A stretch of DNA of 64,000 bases, taken from positions 124,001 to 188,000 of the forward strand of contig JAFYYR010000003.1 in assembly GCA_017557435.1 (NCBI GenBank). Direction: 5' to 3'. The stretch's first letter is position 1, and each line of letters begins with the position of its first letter. Source of the DNA: Pseudobutyrivibrio sp. Lineage in GTDB: Bacteria; Bacillota; Clostridia; Lachnospirales; Lachnospiraceae. The notes under the pieces were generated by a model that searched no databases, was not told the origin of the DNA, and was given only the letters and a program-made list of their open reading frames with translations. The translations under genes were made by a program, and so were the position numbers. Positions 42,950 to 51,092 of the stretch are shown here, piece by piece.

Positions 42950-45124
42950 TTAGCCTCCAAGTAATGATGTGATAGAAGATGAATTGCTCTGCAACTGTGA
43001 AAGTGCTTTTTCCATCTGAGCAAACTTCTTATAATATGAGTCTTCCATTTCTGTAACTCTATCAGTCCATGTCTTGATAAGGTTGTTGTAGTTAGAGTAC
43101 TCTGATGCCATTTCCTTATCATTGTAAACTGTGTACATAGATTTAACAGATGTAGACTTCATCTTCTTATCTAAGTCTTCGTAAAGACCTTTAGTCATCT
43201 GCTTGAGAAATTCGATAACTTTTTCTGGGTCCTCTGCAAGAGCTGCACGGAGCTTCTCAGGGTTACCAGATGTCTTTGAATCCTCTGTATCACCATCGAT
43301 ATGATAAGCATAGTTCTCATTTTTTGCAGAATTCAATGTTCCAAGTGTATGGATGCCAAATGTAGACCATGAAACAGACTCACCATTAATGGTATATGAC
43401 TTCATCATTGACATAGTCATTGTGGAAATCAGACCGCTAAGACTATTATCTCGTCTAAGTAATGAATCTTTAATCTTCTGCTCCCACTTTTCGATTTCAG
43501 TCTCAGACATTTCATTCTTCTCATCATCTGTAAGTGGCTCATAATCCTTTGCAGAATCTGCATTGTAGAGCTTCTGCATTTCATTCATGAGAGTATTATA
43601 TGATGTAAGGAAATCCTTTACCTTGTCATATAAGCTATCTGTATCTGTTGAAACTGTGATACTGATCGGACTATTTTCTGCTGTAAGAGCCTTTGCCTCA
43701 ATAGTAAGGCCATTTACAGTAATTGAGTTTGTGCTACCTTTGTATGTAACACCATTTAAAATAATCTCTGAATCAGAACCATCAATTTTTACTGCTGCAT
43801 TAGCATTATTTAAAGCTGCATCATCTGCACTAAGTGTGTAGGCAAGCTTCATTCTATAGGAAACGCTATTAGAAAGCTCTAAGTTATCAGACTGGGTCCA
43901 GAAATCACTATATCTGTACTTATCATCTTCAAATGAGCCATCATTTGCAGCTCCAAAGTTTTTCTCAATATATGAAGCCCATTTTGCATTTACTGGGTCT
44001 TCTAATACTGCATCTACGTCCGCCTTAGCCTTTGCGATTGCAGCATTCTTAGCAGCCTTTTCTGCATCTGTAGTTTCTGGCATAGCCTTGGCAGCTGAAA
44101 GTTTTACATACTCATCACGAATAGCGTTAAGAGATGCTGTCATTTCCCTTTCAGTTGCCGCTGCAGCATCGTCATCATATTTGCCTGCATTATAGATTTC
44201 CTTGCCGTAAGCTACAATGTCGCTTTCTGTAAGAGTAGACCAATCCACATTCTTGCCATCAAGATAGTCTTCCACTGTTTTATAAGCTGGTTCTGCATCA
44301 ATTGCTTCTCTGGCTGCCTGCTTTGCCTCGTCAGAAGCATCAGGATCATTGATTGTAGCTTTGTAGCCCTTTACAGATCTAATTAAACTTGCAAAACCTT
44401 CGGCATCGCTTACTACATTGCCGTATTTTCTTTTAACCAAGCCCTCGGCAGATACTGTACTCTTGATAGATTTAATCTCAGAATCAGATAAAAGCCCAAG
44501 CTTCATAAGGTCGCTAAGACCCTTAGTATTATCTGCGGAGATTGAAAAATCGCCATCTTTGCCTGATTTTTGTGCACTTATGAAGAATCTATTATTCTTC
44601 TCATCGTAATTGGCATCTAATCCAGCTTCTTTGAATTTACCAACCAGCTGGTTAACTGTCATTGTCATATCAAGCTCAATCTTGGTAACCTTTGTTCCTG
44701 TACGAACAGTAATAGCTCCCTTGTCTGTTGTACCAGATACAATTCCAAGGTCTGAAAGGTTAGAATCCAACTTGATACTATCCGCTAACTTACCACCAGT
44801 TACATAAGCTGATGTAGAAAGCTTTTTAACCTCAAGTGACTGTGTGCCGTTGATGGCATTACCACTGGCTGTAGCTGTAGCCTTGGTAGCATCACTAACA
44901 GTAGCTTTCTTGATAGCATAATTAGATGAATAGCGCATGTTACCTACTTCGGTATAAAGGCTATACACCTTACTATTAAGGGTCTTCCAAGCATCCTGTT
45001 TCCAAGATAGCTTAGTCTGAGCCTTAGTATACTTTTCCTTTTTATAGCTATAGGCCGATACTAAAGCGCCTACAAGGGCCTCGGTATCTAATCCCGATGC
45101 TAAACCTGATAATCTAATAGGCAT
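42950..45124 (-). CDS. fliD: Flagellar filament cap protein FliD
   Basis: 724 residues, longer than Bacillus FliD (about 500). It caps the filament and folds flagellin at the tip. The N-terminus MPIRLSGLASGLDTEALV and LSWKQDAWKTLN are canonical; VNGLTIEAKALTAENSPI and DKVKDFLTSYNTLMNEM mark the FliD core, and the C-terminus is a coiled-coil-like YYKKFAQMEKALSQLQSN. The extra length is an acidic, Ala-rich helical insert of about 200 residues in the middle (near residues 230-430). GGAGG precedes the ATG, 14 bases after flaG. Confidence 0.95.
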   Translation of the reverse strand: MPIRLSGLASGLDTEALVGALVSAYSYKKEKYTKAQTKLSWKQDAWKTLNSKVYSLYTEVGNMRYSSNYAIKKATVSDATKATATASGNAINGTQSLEVKKLSTSAYVTGGKLADSIKLDSNLSDLGIVSGTTDKGAITVRTGTKVTKIELDMTMTVNQLVGKFKEAGLDANYDEKNNRFFISAQKSGKDGDFSISADNTKGLSDLMKLGLLSDSEIKSIKSTVSAEGLVKRKYGNVVSDAEGFASLIRSVKGYKATINDPDASDEAKQAAREAIDAEPAYKTVEDYLDGKNVDWSTLTESDIVAYGKEIYNAGKYDDDAAAATEREMTASLNAIRDEYVKLSAAKAMPETTDAEKAAKNAAIAKAKADVDAVLEDPVNAKWASYIEKNFGAANDGSFEDDKYRYSDFWTQSDNLELSNSVSYRMKLAYTLSADDAALNNANAAVKIDGSDSEIILNGVTYKGSTNSITVNGLTIEAKALTAENSPISITVSTDTDSLYDKVKDFLTSYNTLMNEMQKLYNADSAKDYEPLTDDEKNEMSETEIEKWEQKIKDSLLRRDNSLSGLISTMTMSMMKSYTINGESVSWSTFGIHTLGTLNSAKNENYAYHIDGDTEDSKTSGNPEKLRAALAEDPEKVIEFLKQMTKGLYEDLDKKMKSTSVKSMYTVYNDKEMASEYSNYNNLIKTWTDRVTEMEDSYYKKFAQMEKALSQLQSNSSSITSLLGG

Positions 45125-45138
45125 ATAAGGCCTCCTAT

Positions 45139-45555
45139 CTATCTCTTCTCATCAACCATGATTCCGGCGAGCTCCCATGCCTTTGCAATAAGGTCAAGAG
45201 TCTCCTCTGCTGGAAATTCCTTAATGACTTTTCTGGTCTCTTTATCAACCATCTTAATCATTACACGATTTGTTCCTTCGTGAATACCGAATACTGCTTC
45301 GGCATTACCCTGTGCAGAATTAATTTTGCTAATAGCTTCTTTTAATGAAGAAGTTGCCTGTGCTGCACCGTTTTCATCTTCATTCTGTTCTAAATTAGGG
45401 TTTTTATATTCAGCCTCGCTGGCACGTATTTCTTTCGCTGCAGTTGTAAAATCAACTGGCTTGCTCTCTGCAACCTGCTGTACTGGCGCCGTCTTTGCTG
45501 AACTTCCCTGTCCCTGGTAGTTGCTCACTGAACTACTTACTTCGCCTATTTTCAT
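45139..45555 (-). CDS. flaG: FlaG-family flagellar protein
   Basis: 138 residues from the ATG at 45555, where GAGGAGG lies upstream; a frame to 45657 would read through the leader. The C-terminal half shows the FlaG/YvyC pattern: VFGIHEGTNRVMIKMVDKET, then VIKEFPAEETLDLIAKAWEL. The N-terminal half is variable and Ser/Gln/Ala-rich. FlaG is thought to influence filament length. It is first of the flaG-fliD-fliS operon behind a SigD promoter. Confidence 0.92.
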   Translation of the reverse strand: MKIGEVSSSVSNYQGQGSSAKTAPVQQVAESKPVDFTTAAKEIRASEAEYKNPNLEQNEDENGAAQATSSLKEAISKINSAQGNAEAVFGIHEGTNRVMIKMVDKETRKVIKEFPAEETLDLIAKAWELAGIMVDEKR

Positions 45556-45577
45556 TTTTTCTTTCCTCCTCGAGTCC

Positions 45578-45675
45578 ATTGGATTAAAGTCCCACTCCCT
45601 AATCCTTTTGGACAGCTTACATCCGTGTAAATATGGGAAATTATGTCCTCCGAACACTCAGCTGTTGTGCTCGGA
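45578..45675 (-). promoter_or_regulatory. Structured flaG leader with CGGA-loop hairpin (CsrA-like site)
   Basis: Three hairpins on the transcribed strand: TCCGAGCAC/GTGTTCGGA (45649-45675); TTTACA-CGGA-TGTAAG (45616-45631), with GGA in the tetraloop about 67 bases before the ATG; and GGATTA/TAATCC (about 45578-45610). ACACGGATGT is identical to that in the flagellin leader, at nearly the same distance from the start codon. Confidence 0.6.
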
Positions 45676-45717
45676 TTACAATCTACAAAACTATATTTGT
45701 ATAGTCTTCTAATTCCT

Positions 45718-45744
45718 GTATCGGACGATAATTACAAAAGTTTA
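45718..45744 (-). promoter_or_regulatory. SigD (sigma-28) promoter of flaG-fliD-fliS
   Basis: On the minus strand TAAA (45741-45744), 15 bases, then TCCGATAC (45718-45725) matches TAAA-N15-GCCGATAA at six of eight -10 positions. It lies 163 bases upstream of the flaG start. Confidence 0.8.
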
Positions 45745-45794
45745 TAGCTAAATTTTAAAATTTCTTTATTTTTTAATGCTTAGGGTAAAAATAA

Positions 45795-45814
45795 GGCCCC
45801 AGAATCTCTGGGGC
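45795..45814 (-). terminator. Rho-independent terminator after SPFH gene
   Basis: The arms GGCCCCAGA and TCTGGGGCC enclose ATC (plus strand), and the minus strand continues TTATTTTTA. It lies 28 bases past the SPFH stop. Confidence 0.92.
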
Positions 45815-45841
45815 CGATACTTAAATGCTTAACTTATATTT

Positions 45842-46858
45842 TTATGCCTGAAAATCTACATGCTCACCCTTGGCAAAGTGCTGGGTTGTAGCTCCCTTGT
45901 CATCGTCGGTGCAGCATGGGTCTTCTGCCTTAGCTTTGGCAGGCTTAACTGCCTTAGTGTCTATAGGTGTGTTGTTGCCAAAGCCAAGCATCTCTGTCTT
46001 AAATGTAAGATCAGCTGCTGCTGTGGCAAGATCTGTAGGTACCACGATTTTGGTAGCTCTGCCATCACCCATCTTCTCAAGAGCCTCAAGCTTCTTAATA
46101 AGAAGAACTCGCTCATCCATGTTGGCTGCCTTGAGCATCTCGATACCTTTTGCCTCTGCCTCATATACAAGGCGGATAGACTCAGCCTGACCTGTTGCAC
46201 GAGCGATAGCTGCGTCTCTCTCTGCCTCAGCCTTAAGTACAAGTGCCTGCTTATCACCTTCTGCTCTAGTGATAGATGCCTGCTTGTGACCCTCTGCCTC
46301 AAGAAGTGTCTCACGACGGTCACGCTCAGCCTTCATCTGCTTCTCCATTGAGCGCTGAATCTCTTCTGGTGGAATGATATTCTTAAGCTCAACTCGGCCT
46401 ACCTTAATACCCCATGGGTCTGTGGCCTCATCAAGAATAACACGCATCTTTGAATTGATGTTATCACGAGATGTAAGTGTCTGATCAAGCTCCAACTCAC
46501 CAACAAGATTTCGAAGTGTTGTAGCTGTAAGGTTCTCGAGAGCAAGGATTGGACGCTCTGCACCATAAGCATAGAGCTTAGGATCCTGAACCTTGAAATA
46601 AACTACAGTATCAATCTGCATGATAACGTTATCTTTTGTAATAACTCCCTGTGGTGGGAAATCTGCCACCTGTTCCTTAAGAGAAACTCTCTTAGCTACT
46701 CTTTGAATAAATGGAATAATAACATGAAAACCAGCCTGAAGTGTGGCATGATACTTTCCTAAATTCTCAACTACGAATACATATCCCTGAGGGACAATTC
46801 GAATTCCCATGCACAAAAGCACTACTACCAACAATACAATAATTGCTAAAGCTCCCAT
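45842..46858 (-). CDS. SPFH/stomatin-like membrane protein
   Basis: 338 residues from the ATG at 46858, with GGAGG eight bases upstream. An N-terminal membrane segment (GALAIIVLLVVVLLCMGI) precedes the SPFH domain (IVPQGYVFVVENLGKYHATL, ATTLRNLVGELELDQTLTSR) and an Ala/Glu-rich coiled-coil region (GHKQASITRAEGDKQALVLK). It resembles QmcA/stomatin proteins that scaffold membrane microdomains. The C-terminus has a short CC pair. It is independent of the coaBC gene upstream, 121 bases away. Confidence 0.93.
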   Translation of the reverse strand: MGALAIIVLLVVVLLCMGIRIVPQGYVFVVENLGKYHATLQAGFHVIIPFIQRVAKRVSLKEQVADFPPQGVITKDNVIMQIDTVVYFKVQDPKLYAYGAERPILALENLTATTLRNLVGELELDQTLTSRDNINSKMRVILDEATDPWGIKVGRVELKNIIPPEEIQRSMEKQMKAERDRRETLLEAEGHKQASITRAEGDKQALVLKAEAERDAAIARATGQAESIRLVYEAEAKGIEMLKAANMDERVLLIKKLEALEKMGDGRATKIVVPTDLATAAADLTFKTEMLGFGNNTPIDTKAVKPAKAKAEDPCCTDDDKGATTQHFAKGEHVDFQA

Positions 46859-46979
46859 AACATATCCTCCTACAAAAATAATTAAGTTTATTATATCCTT
46901 TTCTGTGCTGTATTGCATCTATGTAAATGATATTAGTTGGACAAAAAAAGGCATTGCAAATCGCAATGCCCATGTATCT

Positions 46980-48170
46980 TTATTTTCCTAATATTTTATC
47001 AAAGATGGCCTGTGCCACATCTTCCTTTGACATAATAGGTAGCTCTCTTGCCTCGTCCTTTGTAATCAAAGTAACTACATTAGTATCTGTTCCGAATCCA
47101 GCCCCCTGTGTACGAAGATTATTAGCGACGATCATGTCTACCTTTTTCTTTTCAAGCTTTTTCTTAGAGTTCTCAAGCATGTTCTCGGTCTCCATTGAGA
47201 AGCCGCAAATAAACTGGTCATCTCTCCTATGCTCCCCGAGATAAGAAAGAATATCCTCGGTTCTCTCTAGCGCGATGCTTGAATCCTCACCATCTTTTTT
47301 CTTGATTTTCTCTGTTGCTACATTTTTAGGTCTATAGTCTGCAACAGCTGCCGATTTAATAATAATATCGCTGTCTGCCGCTCTTGATTTAACAGCCTCA
47401 GCCATCTGGGCTGCGCTTTTAATATTAACTACATCCACAAACATTGGTGGCTCTATAGCTACCGGACCTGATACCAAAGTAACCTGTGCCCCACGCTCCA
47501 TTGCAACCTTGGCAATAGCATATCCCATCTTGCCTGTGCTGTGGTTAGTAATGTAACGTACAGGGTCAATTGCTTCCTCGGTAGGACCAGCAGTGATTAA
47601 CACCCTTTTTCCTGCCAAATCATGTTCGTGACCAATTTCTCTTAAAATATAGGCAAGTAGTACATCTGGCTCTGGCATCTTGCCTGCCCCTGTATCTCCA
47701 CATGCCAAATATCCACTGGCTGGATTAATAATCTCAAAGCCGTAGTTCTCAAGAATCTTAAGATTGTCCTGCACAATCTGATTCTCAAACATATTCGTAT
47801 TCATAGCTGGGCTAACCAGCTTTTTGCACTTAGCCGCTAGAATTGTAGTGGTAAGCATATCATCGGCAATGCCGTGAGCCATCTTGGCTATAACATTGGC
47901 ACTAGCTGGTGCCACCATAAAAATATCGGCACGCTTAGCCAAGGCTACATGCTCCACATTAAACTGGAAATTCCTATCAAATGTATCAACGAGACATTTG
48001 TTTGATGTAAGTGTTTCGAAAGTAATAGGATTTATAAAATTAGTAGCATTTTTAGTCATGATAACATTGACATCTGCTCCAAGCTTCACAAGGGCTGATG
48101 CCAAATTTGCAATTTTATATGCTGCAATAGAGCCTGTAACTCCAAGAACAACGCATTTTCCTTTTAACAT
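46980..48170 (-). CDS. coaBC: Bifunctional CoaBC (phosphopantothenate ligase/decarboxylase)
   Basis: 396 residues. The N-terminal CoaC flavoprotein half (VVLGVTGSIAAYKIANLASA, SPAMNTNMFENQ and the SGYLACGDTGAGKMPEP substrate-recognition clamp) makes 4'-phosphopantetheine from the product of the C-terminal CoaB half (VLITAGPTEEAIDPVRYITN, AAVADYRP). Both active regions are intact. GGAGG precedes the ATG. The pantothenate transporter gene is immediately upstream, which suggests a coenzyme A salvage unit. Confidence 0.96.
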   Translation of the reverse strand: MLKGKCVVLGVTGSIAAYKIANLASALVKLGADVNVIMTKNATNFINPITFETLTSNKCLVDTFDRNFQFNVEHVALAKRADIFMVAPASANVIAKMAHGIADDMLTTTILAAKCKKLVSPAMNTNMFENQIVQDNLKILENYGFEIINPASGYLACGDTGAGKMPEPDVLLAYILREIGHEHDLAGKRVLITAGPTEEAIDPVRYITNHSTGKMGYAIAKVAMERGAQVTLVSGPVAIEPPMFVDVVNIKSAAQMAEAVKSRAADSDIIIKSAAVADYRPKNVATEKIKKKDGEDSSIALERTEDILSYLGEHRRDDQFICGFSMETENMLENSKKKLEKKKVDMIVANNLRTQGAGFGTDTNVVTLITKDEARELPIMSKEDVAQAIFDKILGK

Positions 48171-48274
48171 AAATCCTTACCTCCAAAGAAGTTAAGTTTG
48201 TATTGCTGTCTATATCACTTGCTACGATGGCTCAAATTCATGAGCCATCTGCTATTTATATCTAAATATTTAAT

Positions 48275-49249
48275 CTAGTTCTTACCTGCAACTATTCCTG
48301 CTGGATGAATCTTATCAAGTACGATTCCAACAAGGTAAACGATGATTGCAGATACTACTGCCTCAATTACTCCATTGAAGCTGATAACTGTTCCGATGAA
48401 TGCCATGAGCTTTGATGGCTCAACACCAACAGCTGCTGCATACTGAGCATTATATAATACGAAAATGCTTCCCATAACAAGAAGTGTATTTGTAAGTGCT
48501 CCGGCAACGCCTGCAGTTGTAAAGGCAAGTGTCTTGGCATCTTTCTTCATGAATAATACCTCGATAGCTATAAGCACAAGTATTCCAAATACTGCACCAG
48601 CTACCTTAGGGAATAATACACCGGAATTATATATATTAATCCAATATGTAACCTCATCCTGTACAAAGCTTGTAGCAATACCCTCTGTGATGGCATCACC
48701 TTCGTTGATGAACTTAAAGAAAAGTCCCTCACCGATTTTGCCCTTTGTAACAAGACCGTTGAAGAGTGCATATACACCATATCCAAGGACAAATGATACA
48801 GCCGCATTTAAGATAGTACCATATACTGTCTTAAGCTTAGAGCTCATCACTTTCTTAATTCCTACGAATACAAAAAATGGAATAACACCAATCATTACTC
48901 TAGGGAATACTGGAATAAACACGCTCTTGAGAACGATAATGATTGCTGCTCCAACTGAATCGTGTGGAAGCATGTGTAAAGCTGCAATTGGCGAGAATAC
49001 AAATGAAGATAATGAAGTAGCCTGAACAGAACTCTTAATCAAGCTTGTTACTCCAAATACTCCGCCAAGGAATGCACCTTTCTTAGGTCCTAAGAAAATA
49101 GAACCAATGATAACTGGAATATGAAGTGTTGTTGCATTAATAACTACAAGTGGAATATATCCGAGTGGTGTGAGAGCCATTGCAATAATAATGGCTACGA
49201 ATAACGCTGTGAGCACGAGCTCATAGGTCTTAGAATTTTTGCTTTGCAT
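48275..49249 (-). CDS. panT: ECF transporter S component, probable pantothenate (PanT-like)
   Basis: 324 residues with about eight to nine membrane segments (TYELVLTALFVAIIIAMALT, VINATTLHIPVIIGSIFLGP). The N-terminal half matches COG4684-type S components, which capture a vitamin and dock to a shared ECF energising module, absent here. The adjacent coaBC supports pantothenate as substrate. I chose the ATG at 49249, with GGAGG upstream; a frame to 49303 would add 18 residues. The protein is longer than most S components (about 200), owing to an extra C-terminal membrane part. Confidence 0.8.
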   Translation of the reverse strand: MQSKNSKTYELVLTALFVAIIIAMALTPLGYIPLVVINATTLHIPVIIGSIFLGPKKGAFLGGVFGVTSLIKSSVQATSLSSFVFSPIAALHMLPHDSVGAAIIIVLKSVFIPVFPRVMIGVIPFFVFVGIKKVMSSKLKTVYGTILNAAVSFVLGYGVYALFNGLVTKGKIGEGLFFKFINEGDAITEGIATSFVQDEVTYWINIYNSGVLFPKVAGAVFGILVLIAIEVLFMKKDAKTLAFTTAGVAGALTNTLLVMGSIFVLYNAQYAAAVGVEPSKLMAFIGTVISFNGVIEAVVSAIIVYLVGIVLDKIHPAGIVAGKN

Positions 49250-49413
49250 TTTGTTCCTCCTTTTGGTAGAAGCCTCCACGGGTCTCCTCCTGCTAAAAAA
49301 CATAGCAAGCGTTAAATTTTTAACAGCATCTGAATTCTAACATGATTTTTAGAATCCTACAACTATTTCTTTTACACCAGCTATATCGCCATATTCTGCT
49401 CTTATCTTTAATT

Positions 49414-50967
49414 CTACTCTGCTGCCTTTAAATAGCTACTTACGCAGTAGAGCACCTGACCATTGTACTCTACTCTAGACCAGCCGTATTCATTGTTGAT
49501 TCCTGTTCTTGTAAATGTGGTTCCTGCATAAACTGTAGCAATTACAACAGAATCTGTATCAGTAACACTTGGCTTAGAGCGCAAGTTGATAACTTCCTTT
49601 GGTGTTACCACTTCATTAACATCAGTAAATTTTGTTCTAAATCCAGTGTCAGTTGATGTTGACTGATCTGCCGCTGGCTGTTCTTGTGCTGCCTGCTGTG
49701 TAGTCTGAGCTGGAGCGCTTAAATCTGTAGTCAAATAACTTGATACAGCATAGTATGTAACTCCATTGTAGACTACTCTGGACCAGCCGCTTGAGCTAAC
49801 ACCGGTACGTGTTGCTGTCTGACCATTAGTAAGAGTCACCATTACTGTACTGTCTGCTCCCTGGCTTGGGATATTTCTTAAATTGGTCTGGCTCTTAGCA
49901 GTAACTGTCTCGTTAACCTCATCAAATTTCATAAGGGCTTCCACATCTGCAGATGCCTCCTCGCGACCAGATGTATCTTGAGCAGAGGCTGTAGCATCAT
50001 AGCCAAAATATGCCACGTCAACATCTACCTTTTGCTTGATTCCAGGTACTGAGCCCTGATTGGTGTATTGCCACATTGCGCACTGTCCATCATAGGCAGG
50101 ACCATTGGCAATGTTGCTTGTATCCTGATTGTACCAGGCCATCCATATCTTATAGCTCTTTTCAATTGTGCTTGTCTTCCATTTTGCGTCAGCTGCCAGC
50201 TCATTTTTTGAAGCGTAGAACATTGGTGTATATCCCTTAGCTCCAATCTCCTTTAAAAATGCCATGGCAATATTGCTTCGCTGATCTATTGAAAGTCCAT
50301 ACTGACGGCTTGAGCTATTTTCAAATCCCTCGCAATTGTATCCAACAGGATAAGTAATTGCATATTTTGAAATGTAGCTTGCTACCCAGTCTGCCTCCTC
50401 AACTGCCTCATCAGTTGTGACAGCTGTGGAGAAAAAATATGCTCCAACTTTTATTCCATTTTTCTCAGCTTCTTGCATATTATATTTTGCATTGCTGTCG
50501 GCTTTTATTTCCCCTGTAGTGGAATCTCTATATCCCACACGTACCATTGCAAAATCAATTCCTGAGCCTGCTACCTGTGCCCAGTCAATAGTCCCCTGGA
50601 ATTTGGAAACATCTATACCATAGGTGATAGATGCATTCTCTCCTGCCACATTGGCACTTACTAAATCTGATACCTCAATAGACTGACCTGTTTCCACTGT
50701 CACTGTAATCTGAGGGTCAGTTGCATCCTCTTCTGTAACTACTATTTCTTCAGGCTCCTCAGGAACCTCTACATCTTCATCTGTTTTAACTGCTTCAACC
50801 TTCTCCTGAACTGGTTCATCTTCAGTAGCCTTTGTAACTATGTTTATTAATAAATAGGCGCCACCAACTGCCACCAAAAGAATGACCAGAAACATACCTG
50901 CTATAACAAGTCTTCTCTGTATCATTTTGCGTCTTCTGCGGCTTCTTCTGTCATTTCTTCTTGCCAT
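49414..50967 (-). CDS. Membrane-anchored GH25 lysozyme-like protein with two SH3 repeats
   Basis: 517 residues. A very basic N-terminus (MARRNDRRSRRRRK) precedes a membrane anchor (LVIAGMFLVILLVAVGGAYL), an acidic linker, the GH25 domain (YGIDVSKFQGTIDW, then MWQYTNQGSVPGI and VDVDVAYF) and two bacterial SH3 repeats near the C-terminus (VNETVTAKSQTNLRN, VNEVVTPKEVINLRSKP). The usual D-x-E of the active site reads NCE (Asn211, Glu213), while Asp119 is kept. It may hydrolyse peptidoglycan during growth or division, or bind it with reduced activity. Confidence 0.9.
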   Translation of the reverse strand: MARRNDRRSRRRRKMIQRRLVIAGMFLVILLVAVGGAYLLINIVTKATEDEPVQEKVEAVKTDEDVEVPEEPEEIVVTEEDATDPQITVTVETGQSIEVSDLVSANVAGENASITYGIDVSKFQGTIDWAQVAGSGIDFAMVRVGYRDSTTGEIKADSNAKYNMQEAEKNGIKVGAYFFSTAVTTDEAVEEADWVASYISKYAITYPVGYNCEGFENSSSRQYGLSIDQRSNIAMAFLKEIGAKGYTPMFYASKNELAADAKWKTSTIEKSYKIWMAWYNQDTSNIANGPAYDGQCAMWQYTNQGSVPGIKQKVDVDVAYFGYDATASAQDTSGREEASADVEALMKFDEVNETVTAKSQTNLRNIPSQGADSTVMVTLTNGQTATRTGVSSSGWSRVVYNGVTYYAVSSYLTTDLSAPAQTTQQAAQEQPAADQSTSTDTGFRTKFTDVNEVVTPKEVINLRSKPSVTDTDSVVIATVYAGTTFTRTGINNEYGWSRVEYNGQVLYCVSSYLKAAE

Positions 50968-51050
50968 GATAATTCTCCCTTATGGATTATTCACGTATAA
51001 TATACCACAAATTAATTATCGGCGCAGACTATTGCCAAGAAATAAAAAAA

Positions 51051-51074
51051 GAGCTGGCACCTATGTGCCAGCCC
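51051..51074 (-). terminator. Rho-independent terminator after chemoreceptor 1
   Basis: The arms GGGCTGGCAC and GTGCCAGCTC (minus strand) around ATAG, followed by TTTTTTTATTT, lie 19 bases past the stop. Confidence 0.95.
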
Positions 51075-51092
51075 TAATGTCTCTATGTATTA

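Noticed and set aside
45556..45657. Longer flaG frame starting at 45657
   Set aside because: It would translate the hairpin-rich leader downstream of the SigD promoter; GAGGAGG precedes the ATG at 45555.
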